Translations under genes and position numbers: made by a program
Notes under the pieces: generated by a model
Seen by the model: only the letters and a program-made list of their open reading frames with translations
Databases searched by the model: none
Told to the model about the DNA's origin: nothing
Shown here: positions 25,098 through 33,649 of the stretch, one piece after another
How the letters are laid out: every line of letters starts with the position of its first letter
Position numbering within the stretch: position 1 is the first letter of the stretch
Assembly: GCA_003695675.1 (NCBI GenBank)
Contig: RFIA01000183.1
Coordinates: forward strand, 1 to 46,753
From: Chloroflexota bacterium
GTDB taxonomy: Bacteria; Chloroflexota; Anaerolineae; Aggregatilineales; Phototrophicaceae
Length of the DNA stretch: 46,753 nucleotides
Direction: 5' to 3'

Positions 25098-26354
25098 TCA
25101 TTGCAAAATCAATTTGGGTATATTTCTCAGCCGTGGGCGTTGCCCGGCAAGCAGAGTCTGTACGCGGAACAAGCGCCCGGCGAGCCACAACATGCCCACA
25201 ACGCCGGACATCAGCAGCAAAATGCTGACGATAATTTGCCACGCGGGTACAGACGTCAGAACAAGGCGCATCACCATTGCCAACGGCGCGGTGATTGGAA
25301 TCAAGCTCAAGATTGTGGGAATGTTCCCGTCAGGATTGGTGAGAAATAGCGAGAGCGCCCACAACGGAATCACCATCGGTAGTGTGAAGACGGCGCTCAA
25401 TTGTGGGCCTTCGCGCATCGAATTGGACAATGCGCCCACCGTGCCAAACCCGGCGGCCAGCAGTAGATAGCTTAGCGCGAAATAGATTAACATCAACGGC
25501 AGCTCTTTGGTCGGCAGATAAAGGTTGTCGATGACGGCAATCGTTATATTGAGCAGGTTGGTCAACCGCAGCAGCAACGCAAATGCGCCGACCCACACAG
25601 CGGCTTGGAACAATCCCAATAAACCCATCGCGAAAATCTTGCCGGTCAACAACTCGATTGGACGCATCGATGACAGCAGGATTTCAATCAAGCGCGTCTC
25701 TTTTTCTTCGATGACGCTTTGCATCAAGTAACCGTTTGTCAACAAGGTGCTGCCGAGCAATGTGAGGGCAAAAAGATAGACCATCAAAAACGATGAGTCT
25801 TCATTCTGCGTCACACTCGCCGGGGCACTAGCATTGATGTTGATGCGTTCGATATTCGAGGGATTTTGTAGGCGTTGTAAAAGATTCGGGTCACTACCCG
25901 GCGCGAGGCGCTGTGCAGCCAAGGCGTCGAATGCCAGCCGAGTCACCAACACATCGTTGATGAGATCGAACGACAAGTGCGGGATGACGAGCGTGACATG
26001 TCCTGTGGCGAGATAATCTTCGGCAATCACATAATACACATCGACTTCACCGGCGTTGAGCGCGGCGCGTGCAGTTTGCTCATCGTCATACGCTACCAGT
26101 ACGGCGGCGAGTTTGCCCGCGTCTCCCAATTCGCCCGACAAATCGACATAACCCGCTCGGCTGATGGCACGTAGGTCGAGTTCTTCTTCGAGGGGATTGT
26201 CATCCGAATCACGGTCAAGATTGCTGATCACTTGAAAGCTCAACACAGCGAGGATGACGAGCGTTGGAATACCAAATGTCGCGAATAGATACCCCCGCCG
26301 CCGTAGATTGCGTCGCAGCTCATAAGTGAACACCGTCCATATTTGTCGATACAT
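25098..26354 (-). CDS. ABC-2 type exporter permease (NatB-like), second copy
   Basis: A membrane subunit of an ABC-2 exporter. It has one N-terminal helix after an ELRRNLRRRGY basic segment, a roughly 150-residue extracytoplasmic domain, and then about five or six helices with the motif EEKETRLIEILLSS on the cytoplasmic side. This layout matches NatB-type permeases thought to export sodium or organic solutes. It follows the first permease gene with a five-base gap, and its AGGAGT site lies in the end of that gene. The two permeases are related but diverged, so the transporter is probably a heterodimer powered by the ATPase upstream. The substrate cannot be told from sequence. Confidence 0.87.
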   Translation of the reverse strand: MYRQIWTVFTYELRRNLRRRGYLFATFGIPTLVILAVLSFQVISNLDRDSDDNPLEEELDLRAISRAGYVDLSGELGDAGKLAAVLVAYDDEQTARAALNAGEVDVYYVIAEDYLATGHVTLVIPHLSFDLINDVLVTRLAFDALAAQRLAPGSDPNLLQRLQNPSNIERININASAPASVTQNEDSSFLMVYLFALTLLGSTLLTNGYLMQSVIEEKETRLIEILLSSMRPIELLTGKIFAMGLLGLFQAAVWVGAFALLLRLTNLLNITIAVIDNLYLPTKELPLMLIYFALSYLLLAAGFGTVGALSNSMREGPQLSAVFTLPMVIPLWALSLFLTNPDGNIPTILSLIPITAPLAMVMRLVLTSVPAWQIIVSILLLMSGVVGMLWLAGRLFRVQTLLAGQRPRLRNIPKLILQ

Positions 26355-26359
26355 GGGTA

Positions 26360-27583
26360 TTACTCCTGAATAGAGCGCACAATCGGCGTCTGCTCGCCGC
26401 GGACGAGACGCACAATTTCGCGTGGGGTGGGGCGCTTACCTGTCATCAGCAACGACCAACGGAAGATTCGTGCCGCGCCGACGACAACGACGAATGTCGC
26501 TGCTGCTAGCAATATCAAGCTGAGGACTATCTGCCACAAAGGGGGGTTCGATATGCCGATTCGTAAAATAGCAGACAGTGGCGCTGTGAATGGAATCAAT
26601 GTGAGGATGACCGGAATCGTGCCGTTTGGATTTTGCAAAAAAGTAACCAACACAAAAAACGGAATCATCATGATGACCGACAGTATCCCCGCGATTTGAC
26701 GCCCTTCCTGCTCAGAACTCATAATTGCGCCAATACTCGCCATGAGACTCGCTTGCAGGCTATAGATCAACACGAAATATAACAAGCCGATGAGAACGAG
26801 GTCAACAGGGAGCACAAGCCCTTCTAATAATGCCGATTCGGGGCGAAAGAGAAGAAAGATTCCGCCCATCGCCAACCAAAAAAGCAACTGCGTCAACCCC
26901 AACAAACCCAAGCCGATAATTTTGCCGAGCAGAAGTTGCATGGGGGTCACGCTTGTGATGAGCATCTCTAACACACGACCAACTTTTTCCTCGCTGATGC
27001 TGCTGATGAGAAAGCCACCGGTGAGTTGTACCGCCATGAACATGATAAATGGGAAGACGAATGGGACGATGAGGATGCCAAAGACCGCATCTTCTGTCAA
27101 AATGCGGTCACTTTCGAGCACATGGACGCGCATATCAACTGGTTGAATGATACGTTCCAAAGGCATAGCGACATCGACTTGTGCCGTTAAATGGGTGAGC
27201 AAAAGCGTGTTGATTTCTTCGTCGAGCGACTCGGGGAGATTGCGGTCGCTCACGAGTCGAATATGCCCGGTTTGCATATAGTCGGGCGGCAGCACGAAGT
27301 AGCCGTCCAAAACATCCGCATCTAGTGCGGCGCGGGCGCTGTCTTCATCGGCGTAGGCGGAAAACAATTCCAGCGTTTCGGCTTCGGCTGTCAAGACGCC
27401 CGCTTCGTCAACATAACCGATTGCCTTGAGTGTCGTAACATCGTCACTTTTGGAAAGTGCGAAACCAACGATTGCAAATACGACGATGAGCAGCAGGGGA
27501 ATCCCAAATGCGGCGAACAAAAAGGCCGGGCGTCGAAAATTGTATAGATATTCACGTTTTGCGATCACGAGCGTTTTGTTCAT
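26360..27583 (-). CDS. ABC-2 type exporter permease (NatB-like), first copy
   Basis: A paralogue of the next permease with the same plan: an N-terminal basic stretch (AKREYLYNFRRPAF), a helix, an extracytoplasmic domain of about 140 residues and a C-terminal helix bundle. SEEKVGRVLEMLITS follows the second helix, the usual ABC-2 motif. The ATG at 27583 overlaps the ATPase stop as TGATG, and GAGGAG in the ATPase tail serves as its ribosome site; a GTG one codon earlier is less likely. With the ATPase and second permease it forms a three-gene exporter operon of NatA/NatB type. Whether it moves sodium, a drug or a peptide is unknown. Confidence 0.88.
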   Translation of the reverse strand: MNKTLVIAKREYLYNFRRPAFLFAAFGIPLLLIVVFAIVGFALSKSDDVTTLKAIGYVDEAGVLTAEAETLELFSAYADEDSARAALDADVLDGYFVLPPDYMQTGHIRLVSDRNLPESLDEEINTLLLTHLTAQVDVAMPLERIIQPVDMRVHVLESDRILTEDAVFGILIVPFVFPFIMFMAVQLTGGFLISSISEEKVGRVLEMLITSVTPMQLLLGKIIGLGLLGLTQLLFWLAMGGIFLLFRPESALLEGLVLPVDLVLIGLLYFVLIYSLQASLMASIGAIMSSEQEGRQIAGILSVIMMIPFFVLVTFLQNPNGTIPVILTLIPFTAPLSAILRIGISNPPLWQIVLSLILLAAATFVVVVGAARIFRWSLLMTGKRPTPREIVRLVRGEQTPIVRSIQE

Positions 27584-28497
27584 CACTTTTGCTCCTCAAC
27601 GACACGGATGAAGATTTCATTGAGGCTCGGCACTGCGCGTTCAAAGCGTTCAATTCGATAATCGGGTGAGGCGGCGATTGCGCCGAGGATATCATCAGGC
27701 GTAGCGGTTTCTGCAAGTTGTAAGAGCGTGCCGTTACGTTCATTTTCATTCGCGCTGACCGACTCGACACCGGGCAAAGCCGCCCAATCGCCTTCGCCTT
27801 CGACGACGATGGCGTGCAAGGCGTACTGCTTGCGGATGTCGTCAACCGCCCCATAAAGCTGCTGCCTGCCTTGATGAATCATCAACATGCGGTCGGCCAT
27901 TTCTTCGACTTGATTCATCTGGTGTGTACTCATCACAATCGCGATGCCATTATTGCGCATTTCTTTTAACAGCGCTTTGATGACGAGTGTGTTGATGGGG
28001 TCGAGGCCGGAAAATGGTTCATCGATAATGATAAGTTCGGGTTGATGCAATACGGTCACGGCGAATTGGATCTTCTGCTGCATCCCTTTGCTTAACTCGC
28101 CGATTTTCTTCTTGGCGTGTTCTGCGAGTTCGAGCCTGTCGAGCAGTTCCATGCTGTGTTTGCGTGCTTGATGTTCGGGCATACCCTTGAGGCGCCCAAG
28201 ATAGATCATGATGTCAATCACGGGAACGCCTTGATATAAACCGCGCTCTTCCGGCAAATACCCGATGCGTTCTTTTGTCGAGTCGGTTATAGCCGCGCCA
28301 AGTACCGCAATTTGCCCGGCATCTGGTTTGAGAATGTCGAGTATCATGCGGATGGTGGTGGTTTTTCCGCTCCCATTCGGGCCGAGCAGTGCGAAGATTT
28401 CACCGCATCGCACATCGAATGTGAGATCATCAACAGCGCGGAAGTTCCCATACGATTTGGCGATCCCTTCCACAACAATGGCTGTGTTGGCGTTCAT
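27583..28497 (-). CDS. ABC exporter ATP-binding protein (NatA-like)
   Basis: The energy-coupling subunit for the two NatB-like permeases. Walker A is GPNGSGKT at residues 39-46, a Q-loop region follows, the signature is LSKGMQQK near 135, Walker B with catalytic Glu is LIIIDEPFSGLDP near 155, and the H-loop is STHQMNQVEE. A C-terminal extension of about 80 residues is typical of NatA/CcmA-type ATPases. I chose the ATG at 28497 because AAAGAGGA lies directly upstream; in-frame starts before it lack a ribosome site. The start is 229 bases from the divergent lipoprotein gene, a region with two hairpins. Confidence 0.92.
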   Translation of the reverse strand: MNANTAIVVEGIAKSYGNFRAVDDLTFDVRCGEIFALLGPNGSGKTTTIRMILDILKPDAGQIAVLGAAITDSTKERIGYLPEERGLYQGVPVIDIMIYLGRLKGMPEHQARKHSMELLDRLELAEHAKKKIGELSKGMQQKIQFAVTVLHQPELIIIDEPFSGLDPINTLVIKALLKEMRNNGIAIVMSTHQMNQVEEMADRMLMIHQGRQQLYGAVDDIRKQYALHAIVVEGEGDWAALPGVESVSANENERNGTLLQLAETATPDDILGAIAASPDYRIERFERAVPSLNEIFIRVVEEQK

Positions 28498-28558
28498 TTT
28501 TTCCTCTTTATAGTTGATGACTGGCATGTAATGTGCTACGAAGCGCAATAATTATCCG

Positions 28559-28610
28559 GATAGGTATTTTAATCCGCACCTATCGGGTGTCTGCCCCTAA
28601 TATTTGGGGG
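28559..28610. promoter_or_regulatory. Two hairpin-forming inverted repeats between divergent genes
   Basis: GATAGGT (28559-28565) pairs with ACCTATC (28578-28584). A second stem, CCCCTAA with TTGGGGG around the loop TAT (28594-28610), has one G-T wobble. They lie between the divergent exporter and lipoprotein genes, so operator function is more likely than termination. Confidence 0.4.
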
Positions 28611-28653
28611 ATTAAAAGCAAAAGATTTCCATATTTGTTGTGATGTTTATCCT

Positions 28654-28682
28654 TTGCCCCAAAATCGCCGTGATGTTACAAT
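28654..28682 (+). promoter_or_regulatory. Candidate promoter of the Ig-SH3-CARDB lipoprotein gene
   Basis: TTGCCC (28654-28659) and TACAAT (28677-28682) are 17 bases apart, and a TG dinucleotide gives an extended -10. AAGGAAG lies before the ATG about 45 bases downstream. Confidence 0.45.
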
Positions 28683-28726
28683 GAAGTTAGAGGAAGGGTT
28701 TTGATTAACGAACAAGGAAGATCACA

Positions 28727-29905
28727 ATGCGAATCCGTCCCGCTTTATTGATGATAGTGGGGATATTTGTGTTGGCAGCTTGCAATTTGACCGGCACACG
28801 GCAAACGACCGAAGATTTGACGCCCGCTGTTGATGATGTGCAGCCATCTGGCCCGCCGACGGTGACGATTAATTCGCCGCAGTCGGGGGATGAAGCTGTT
28901 GTTGGCGAAGAAGTGCTCGTCAGCGCGACGGCGAGCGATGAACGTGGTGTGACTCGTGTGCAATTGCTCGCCAACAATCAGATTGTCAAGACGGTCACAT
29001 CGGAGAATGCACTCGGCGACCGCACTTTCCCGGTGGTGTTGGACTATACGCCACTTTCAACGGGCAATGTCACACTTGAAGTCATCGCATTTCGTGGCGC
29101 AGTCGCCAGCGCACCGGCTAGTGTGTCGATCACCGTGCGGCAGAATTTGGCGCAAGTGACAGCGACGATTGATACCTCGACGGGGGGTCTGCCGCCGATT
29201 GATTTCAATGACCCGACGTGTCGTGCGTTGGTCAATGTCGGTTTGAATTTCCGCACCGGGCCGGGCACGAATTATGATCGCATCACAGTGCTAGCAGCCG
29301 GGACAACCGCGCCAATCGTCGGGCGTCTCGGCGACAATTCATGGTGGCAACTGCGCGTCAACAATCGATTCGGTTGGGTGAGTTCCGACTTCACAACCGA
29401 ACTCGGCATCTGTACCGGCGTTCCGGTCGTCAATCCGCCGCCATCGCCGACTGTGCCCGTCTCGCCGTCCGCCACGCCGCCGCCAACCTTCACGCCGACC
29501 ACGACGCAAACGCCGATGCCCGCCGCGACTGAAACGCCAACACCGGGCACGCCCGACCTCGTCATCACAGATTTCAGCGGTGAGGAAAATCCCGTCATTC
29601 CAAGTGGCGAAACCGAAGTCACCGAAGAATATACGCTGGTTATCTCGAATACCGGCAGTGGTGGCACCGGTCAATTTGAAAATGGCATCGTGATTTCGTT
29701 GGGCGGCAGCATTGTTCAAACATTGGAAGCCGGTGTCGTCGGCAATCTTGGCGCGGGGGAGAGCATCGTCCTGACAATTGACATCACATTTGATGCGGAA
29801 GGTGCGTATTCAATGCAGGCTTCTGCTGACAGCAATGATGATATTGACGAATTGAGCGAAGTCAACAATGGCGCAATACTGGGCGTGACAGTGTCGAGTG
29901 CCTAA
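28727..29905 (+). CDS. Lipoprotein with Ig-like, SH3 and CARDB domains
   Basis: A surface-anchored protein. The signal peptide ends in LAAC with the lipid-carrying Cys at residue 19. Domains in order are: a bacterial Ig-like domain (about 45-140, with VTINSPQSGDEAVVGEEVLV), an SH3b domain (about 160-230, with LNFRTGPGTNYDRITVL and WWQLRVNNRFGWV), a Pro/Thr/Ser linker (about 233-275) and a CARDB domain (about 277-390, with DLVITDF and an ending DELSEVNNG). There are no catalytic residues. SH3b domains often bind cell-wall peptides and CARDB domains mediate adhesion, so wall attachment or matrix binding is a fair inference. It is divergent from the exporter operon and precedes the acidic receiver protein by 56 bases on the same strand. 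Confidence 0.88.
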   Translation: MRIRPALLMIVGIFVLAACNLTGTRQTTEDLTPAVDDVQPSGPPTVTINSPQSGDEAVVGEEVLVSATASDERGVTRVQLLANNQIVKTVTSENALGDRTFPVVLDYTPLSTGNVTLEVIAFRGAVASAPASVSITVRQNLAQVTATIDTSTGGLPPIDFNDPTCRALVNVGLNFRTGPGTNYDRITVLAAGTTAPIVGRLGDNSWWQLRVNNRFGWVSSDFTTELGICTGVPVVNPPPSPTVPVSPSATPPPTFTPTTTQTPMPAATETPTPGTPDLVITDFSGEENPVIPSGETEVTEEYTLVISNTGSGGTGQFENGIVISLGGSIVQTLEAGVVGNLGAGESIVLTIDITFDAEGAYSMQASADSNDDIDELSEVNNGAILGVTVSSA

Positions 29906-29961
29906 GTGTAATAAAGCATTGCTGGATGTGGTGACCGGCAATGTATGATAGATGGAGCGAT

Positions 29962-32900
29962 ATGAGTAGTCGAATTCTCATTATTAATCAAAATCAAGGT
30001 TTTGCCGTCACGGTCAAACGTGCATTAGAACAAACCGGTGATTTCGTTGTGCATGTCTTCACTGAACTTGATGCGGCGCTAGAATTTTTGAAGGATGAGC
30101 CGCAAGATTTGGCGTTGGTTGATTTGGCCTTGCCCGGTCTCGAAGATGTGATTATCGTGCATCAATTGCGTGCGATGCAGCCCGGTTTGCCGATTATCGC
30201 CAGCCCACGTTATCGCGATGCAGAAGCGGTAATGCGAGCGATGGATTTGCAGGGTATGGTGGATTCGCCGTTCAATGTCCGCAATGTGATTCCCTTGATT
30301 GAAGACATCGTTGAACAAATCGACATTGTGGATGAAGAAGCTGTTTCTGCGCAAGATGCCGACTCGTCCGCAGCCGCTACCGAGACCGGGTCTGTTGTCG
30401 AAGATGATCTGATGTGGATGTATCAACTTGACGAAGAAGATGAAACCCCCGACGACAGCGCCGGTGACGAGTCCGGTTTTCTCGATCAATTTGAAATTAT
30501 TGATTCATCATTGATCGAAAGTGCTGAAGCCGATACCGCAGAAATCGACTCGCTTGACGAAGTGATGGATGCTGATGAGGTGCTTCCACCGTGGGAGATA
30601 GACCCGCCGGGCACATATATGCTTGATGATTCGAATCTGCCGGATGAGGCGGCTGATGATGTGCCGGACACGGCTATTTTGGACGAAGAGGATTTGTATG
30701 GCACGGCTGTTCTCGACGATTCGCAGTTGCCAGACGAACCGGATGACGACTCGCTCGAAAGACGCATTCTCGGTACTGATGCGGACAATCCGCCGGGGAC
30801 GCGCATGTTTGAAGGTGATGCGCCGGGACAAACACATCCGCTTTCGGACGAAGAATTGGATCAGATCAATTTTGCAGAGACGCATCAGTTTGGGTATGAA
30901 GAAGAACCGGGCATACTTCCGACAGATGTCTTGCCAGAAGAACCTCAATTCAGTTCGTTAGAAAGTGTGTTGGCCGACCTTGATGAATTTTTACTCGACG
31001 AACCGCCCGTTTATGAAGATGACACACCGGATGTGCCGTCACCCACTGCGGACGATGTTTTCTCTGAACTCGTTGATTCGATGCGACATGACCCGGAACC
31101 TCGTCGCCTAGCAGATCGTCAGCGAGACAACGATTTCATGGAGATCATTCTCTCTGGCGCCGCGATGGATGATCTTGTCAGCGAGATTCGTCAGCGTGAA
31201 GGCACTGATGAGCTTGATGACACGCGAGCGCAGCAAGATGATGACTTTGCTGCTGATAAACCTGCCAAAGAGAGTGAGCCTGTCGATGCTTTTGAAGCGC
31301 TGGCCGCCGAAGAACCGCCGATTCCTGATTTTGAAGAAAGCGGTACTGTCAGCGATCTGATCCTCGGTGTGGAAGACAGCGGCTTCAAGAATGTGTTGGC
31401 GATTTTGCGTGGTGGTGAGGAGGCTGTTCACGAAACGACGGACGGGCAACCCGATTTGTCGCTAGGTGAAATGGAAGAGGCATTTACCGACTTTTATCAG
31501 CCACAAACACAGGACACGCCGCTACCGGCTTATGTCGATGACGATGATGATAGCGATATTGTGCCTGATTTTATGATGGATTTCGTCGAAGCTGATGATG
31601 ACGATGACCCAACGCCCGCAGAAGTTGTGTTGAAGACAACCTTCGACGACTCGCCGCAAGGTGATGCTTTTTCGATTGATGAGTTGATTGCGAGTATCGA
31701 ACGACAATTACCAAAACATCGCCCGAAGATCAAACCATTACCCTCATGGCTGGAAGATAGTCAACCGGTTGTTCTCGGTTCGCCACCGACCGAGTCGCCT
31801 CCTGAGATTGCTCAGCCGCCAGAAAAACCGACGAAATTGCCGGAAGTTCCGGTCGATGAACCGCTTCCATTTGATGAGGCCGCTGCCGAACTTGAAGCAG
31901 CGGCTGCCGAAGCGTGGTTAAATCCGCCTGATATGATCGACGATACGGTTGTTGATTCAGCGCCGCCGGAGACATTGCCTGAGCTTGACCTGCCGGATTG
32001 GTTTGATGATGTGCCACCTGAGGAAGAATTCGCTGAAATCCCCGAACCGCCGACCTTGCCGGAGATGGAACTCAACGAATTCTTCGATGACTCCGGGCCA
32101 CAAGAAGATGCCGCGATTTTCGAGCAAGATGTAGCTTCGCTGCTTGAAGCGGTCGATGCGGAACATCCTTCTGTCACGGAGTTTGAGGGCGAACCGGAGT
32201 TCCTCGATGAGTGGGATGCCGAAACACAAGTCGAAGCTCATGAAGTTGCCGGGGAATCGCTTGCCGATGAGCAAGAGACCCTCGTTGAGGAAGCGCCTGA
32301 CGCTAAACCAACAGAAGAAGTGCCGCCGGAAGTTCGCAGTGTGACTCAATTGCCGGATTGGTGGCGCGGTACGGCGGATGACGATGTTGATGATTACATC
32401 GCCGATCTTGAAGCCGCCGAATATTCACCGCCGCCGACATTGCCCGAATTGGATCAACCGGCGCCGGTTGATGATGTGGCGGCCACATTACCGCCAACGA
32501 CCTTGCCCGAACTCGATGAGCAACCCGTCGAAGAAGTGCGGGATGATGAAGATGCCTATGTGATGGCGGAAGATGATGTGCGTGGCATGATGGCGACGGA
32601 CTTTTCGCTCGATGTGATTGAAGACGCGGGTGATGAAACACAACTTGTCGGCGAAGAGACGGTTCCCGGTCGCGCGTTGGGCGATGTGTTGTCGGGTGAA
32701 CCGACCGACGCGCCACAACCGGCGATGGTGGCTGATGAGGCGCAAGTTGATCCATACGTCGCCCATCTCGCGGTACAGTTGACGCAATTTTCACTCGAAT
32801 CGACGGCTATCGCAACGTTGCTTTCGCATCACGCAAATTTGATCGCTTATGCGGGCGATATGAGTGAAAATGAAGTTTATGAACTCAATAAATACTTCAT

Positions 32901-33549
32901 TCCTCACGAGTGGAAAGCCGAGCCTGAAAGCGCGAGTATTCGCTTCGTGAAGCTCGAATCATCGGGCAAAGGTTACATGTTGTATTCGCGCCTCAGCGAA
33001 GACAATTTCATCTTGTCGATGGTCTTCGATGGCGCAACACCGTTGCGTGTGATCCGGCGGCAGGGCAAACGCCTCGCCGAAGCGCTCGACTCGGTGCCCG
33101 AAGAAGCGCTTGAGCAAATGACACAAGCTGTCGAAGCGACACGCCCGATGGTGGTCGAAGCTCCGGCAGAAGATGTCGTCGATGAGCCGTTGACGACGTA
33201 TGCTTATCTGTGGTTGTTGCGAGACCCGAATGCCACGCTCGACAAAATCATCGCGCAGACGATACGGACGGCGCTCAATGTGCAATTGAGCGAGCAGGGC
33301 TGGCAGATTCGTCGTCTCGAGGTGACCGAGGATTTCATCTATCTGCTGGCGGATGTGCCCGGCGACAAACCGCCGCATCATATCATGCGAGACCTCAAAT
33401 ATCGTTCGGCGCAAATCATTCAAGGCGGTGTCAATGGCGATGTCAACCCCGACGCGACATGGGCGGACGGTTACCTCATCATCACACCGGGTCGCGAGCT
33501 TGAGCCGGAAGAAATTCAGGAATTCATCCACTTTCAACGGATGCTTTAA
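29962..33549 (+). CDS. Large acidic protein: pseudo-receiver, Roadblock-like and Y1-transposase-like domains
   Basis: A 1195-residue signalling or scaffold protein. Residues 1-125 form a CheY-like receiver that keeps Asp54 (VDLALPG) but has IINQNQ in place of the acidic pocket and Ser for the conserved Lys (VDSPFN). Residues 130-930 are acidic low-complexity sequence with recurring units such as GTAVLDDSQLPDE and TLPELD. Residues about 936-1045 resemble a Roadblock/LC7 domain (HHANLIAYAGDMSENE, then YMLYSRL). Residues 1077-1195 follow the IS200/Y1 transposase pattern from GWQIRRLEV through LKYRSAQII to WADGYLIITPG, but the HUH motif reads FIY and the catalytic Tyr is Phe. The ATG at 29962 is preferred because GGAG precedes it. 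It may organise a signalling complex. The domain calls are by pattern only. Confidence 0.75.
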   Translation: MSSRILIINQNQGFAVTVKRALEQTGDFVVHVFTELDAALEFLKDEPQDLALVDLALPGLEDVIIVHQLRAMQPGLPIIASPRYRDAEAVMRAMDLQGMVDSPFNVRNVIPLIEDIVEQIDIVDEEAVSAQDADSSAAATETGSVVEDDLMWMYQLDEEDETPDDSAGDESGFLDQFEIIDSSLIESAEADTAEIDSLDEVMDADEVLPPWEIDPPGTYMLDDSNLPDEAADDVPDTAILDEEDLYGTAVLDDSQLPDEPDDDSLERRILGTDADNPPGTRMFEGDAPGQTHPLSDEELDQINFAETHQFGYEEEPGILPTDVLPEEPQFSSLESVLADLDEFLLDEPPVYEDDTPDVPSPTADDVFSELVDSMRHDPEPRRLADRQRDNDFMEIILSGAAMDDLVSEIRQREGTDELDDTRAQQDDDFAADKPAKESEPVDAFEALAAEEPPIPDFEESGTVSDLILGVEDSGFKNVLAILRGGEEAVHETTDGQPDLSLGEMEEAFTDFYQPQTQDTPLPAYVDDDDDSDIVPDFMMDFVEADDDDDPTPAEVVLKTTFDDSPQGDAFSIDELIASIERQLPKHRPKIKPLPSWLEDSQPVVLGSPPTESPPEIAQPPEKPTKLPEVPVDEPLPFDEAAAELEAAAAEAWLNPPDMIDDTVVDSAPPETLPELDLPDWFDDVPPEEEFAEIPEPPTLPEMELNEFFDDSGPQEDAAIFEQDVASLLEAVDAEHPSVTEFEGEPEFLDEWDAETQVEAHEVAGESLADEQETLVEEAPDAKPTEEVPPEVRSVTQLPDWWRGTADDDVDDYIADLEAAEYSPPPTLPELDQPAPVDDVAATLPPTTLPELDEQPVEEVRDDEDAYVMAEDDVRGMMATDFSLDVIEDAGDETQLVGEETVPGRALGDVLSGEPTDAPQPAMVADEAQVDPYVAHLAVQLTQFSLESTAIATLLSHHANLIAYAGDMSENEVYELNKYFIPHEWKAEPESASIRFVKLESSGKGYMLYSRLSEDNFILSMVFDGATPLRVIRRQGKRLAEALDSVPEEALEQMTQAVEATRPMVVEAPAEDVVDEPLTTYAYLWLLRDPNATLDKIIAQTIRTALNVQLSEQGWQIRRLEVTEDFIYLLADVPGDKPPHHIMRDLKYRSAQIIQGGVNGDVNPDATWADGYLIITPGRELEPEEIQEFIHFQRML

Positions 33550-33581
33550 TCTTTCTCGATTGATACCTGTATACTGCGTGG

Positions 33582-33611
33582 TTACCAAAATCTTCTAAAT
33601 AATGCTATAAT
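33582..33611 (+). promoter_or_regulatory. Candidate promoter of polA
   Basis: TTACCA (33582-33587) and a perfect TATAAT (33606-33611) are separated by 18 bases, about 38 bases before the polA start. This is among the best sigma-70-like matches in the window. Confidence 0.5.
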
Positions 33612-33649
33612 CTAGCCCAAATGTTCTTAATTGAAGATTGTGAGGTCTC

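Noticed and set aside
30486-30806. Ser-rich reverse frames across the acidic protein gene
   Set aside because: Asp/Glu-rich sense codons create long Ser-rich antisense frames; no start signal or family is visible.
29962-32760. A CRISPR or tandem DNA repeat array within the acidic protein
   Set aside because: The repeats exist at protein level only; DNA units vary in length and sequence, and no regular spacer pattern is present.
33190-33549. An active IS200/IS605 insertion
   Set aside because: The domain is in frame with a long host protein, lacks the HUH histidines and Tyr, and no flanking element ends or TnpB gene are seen.
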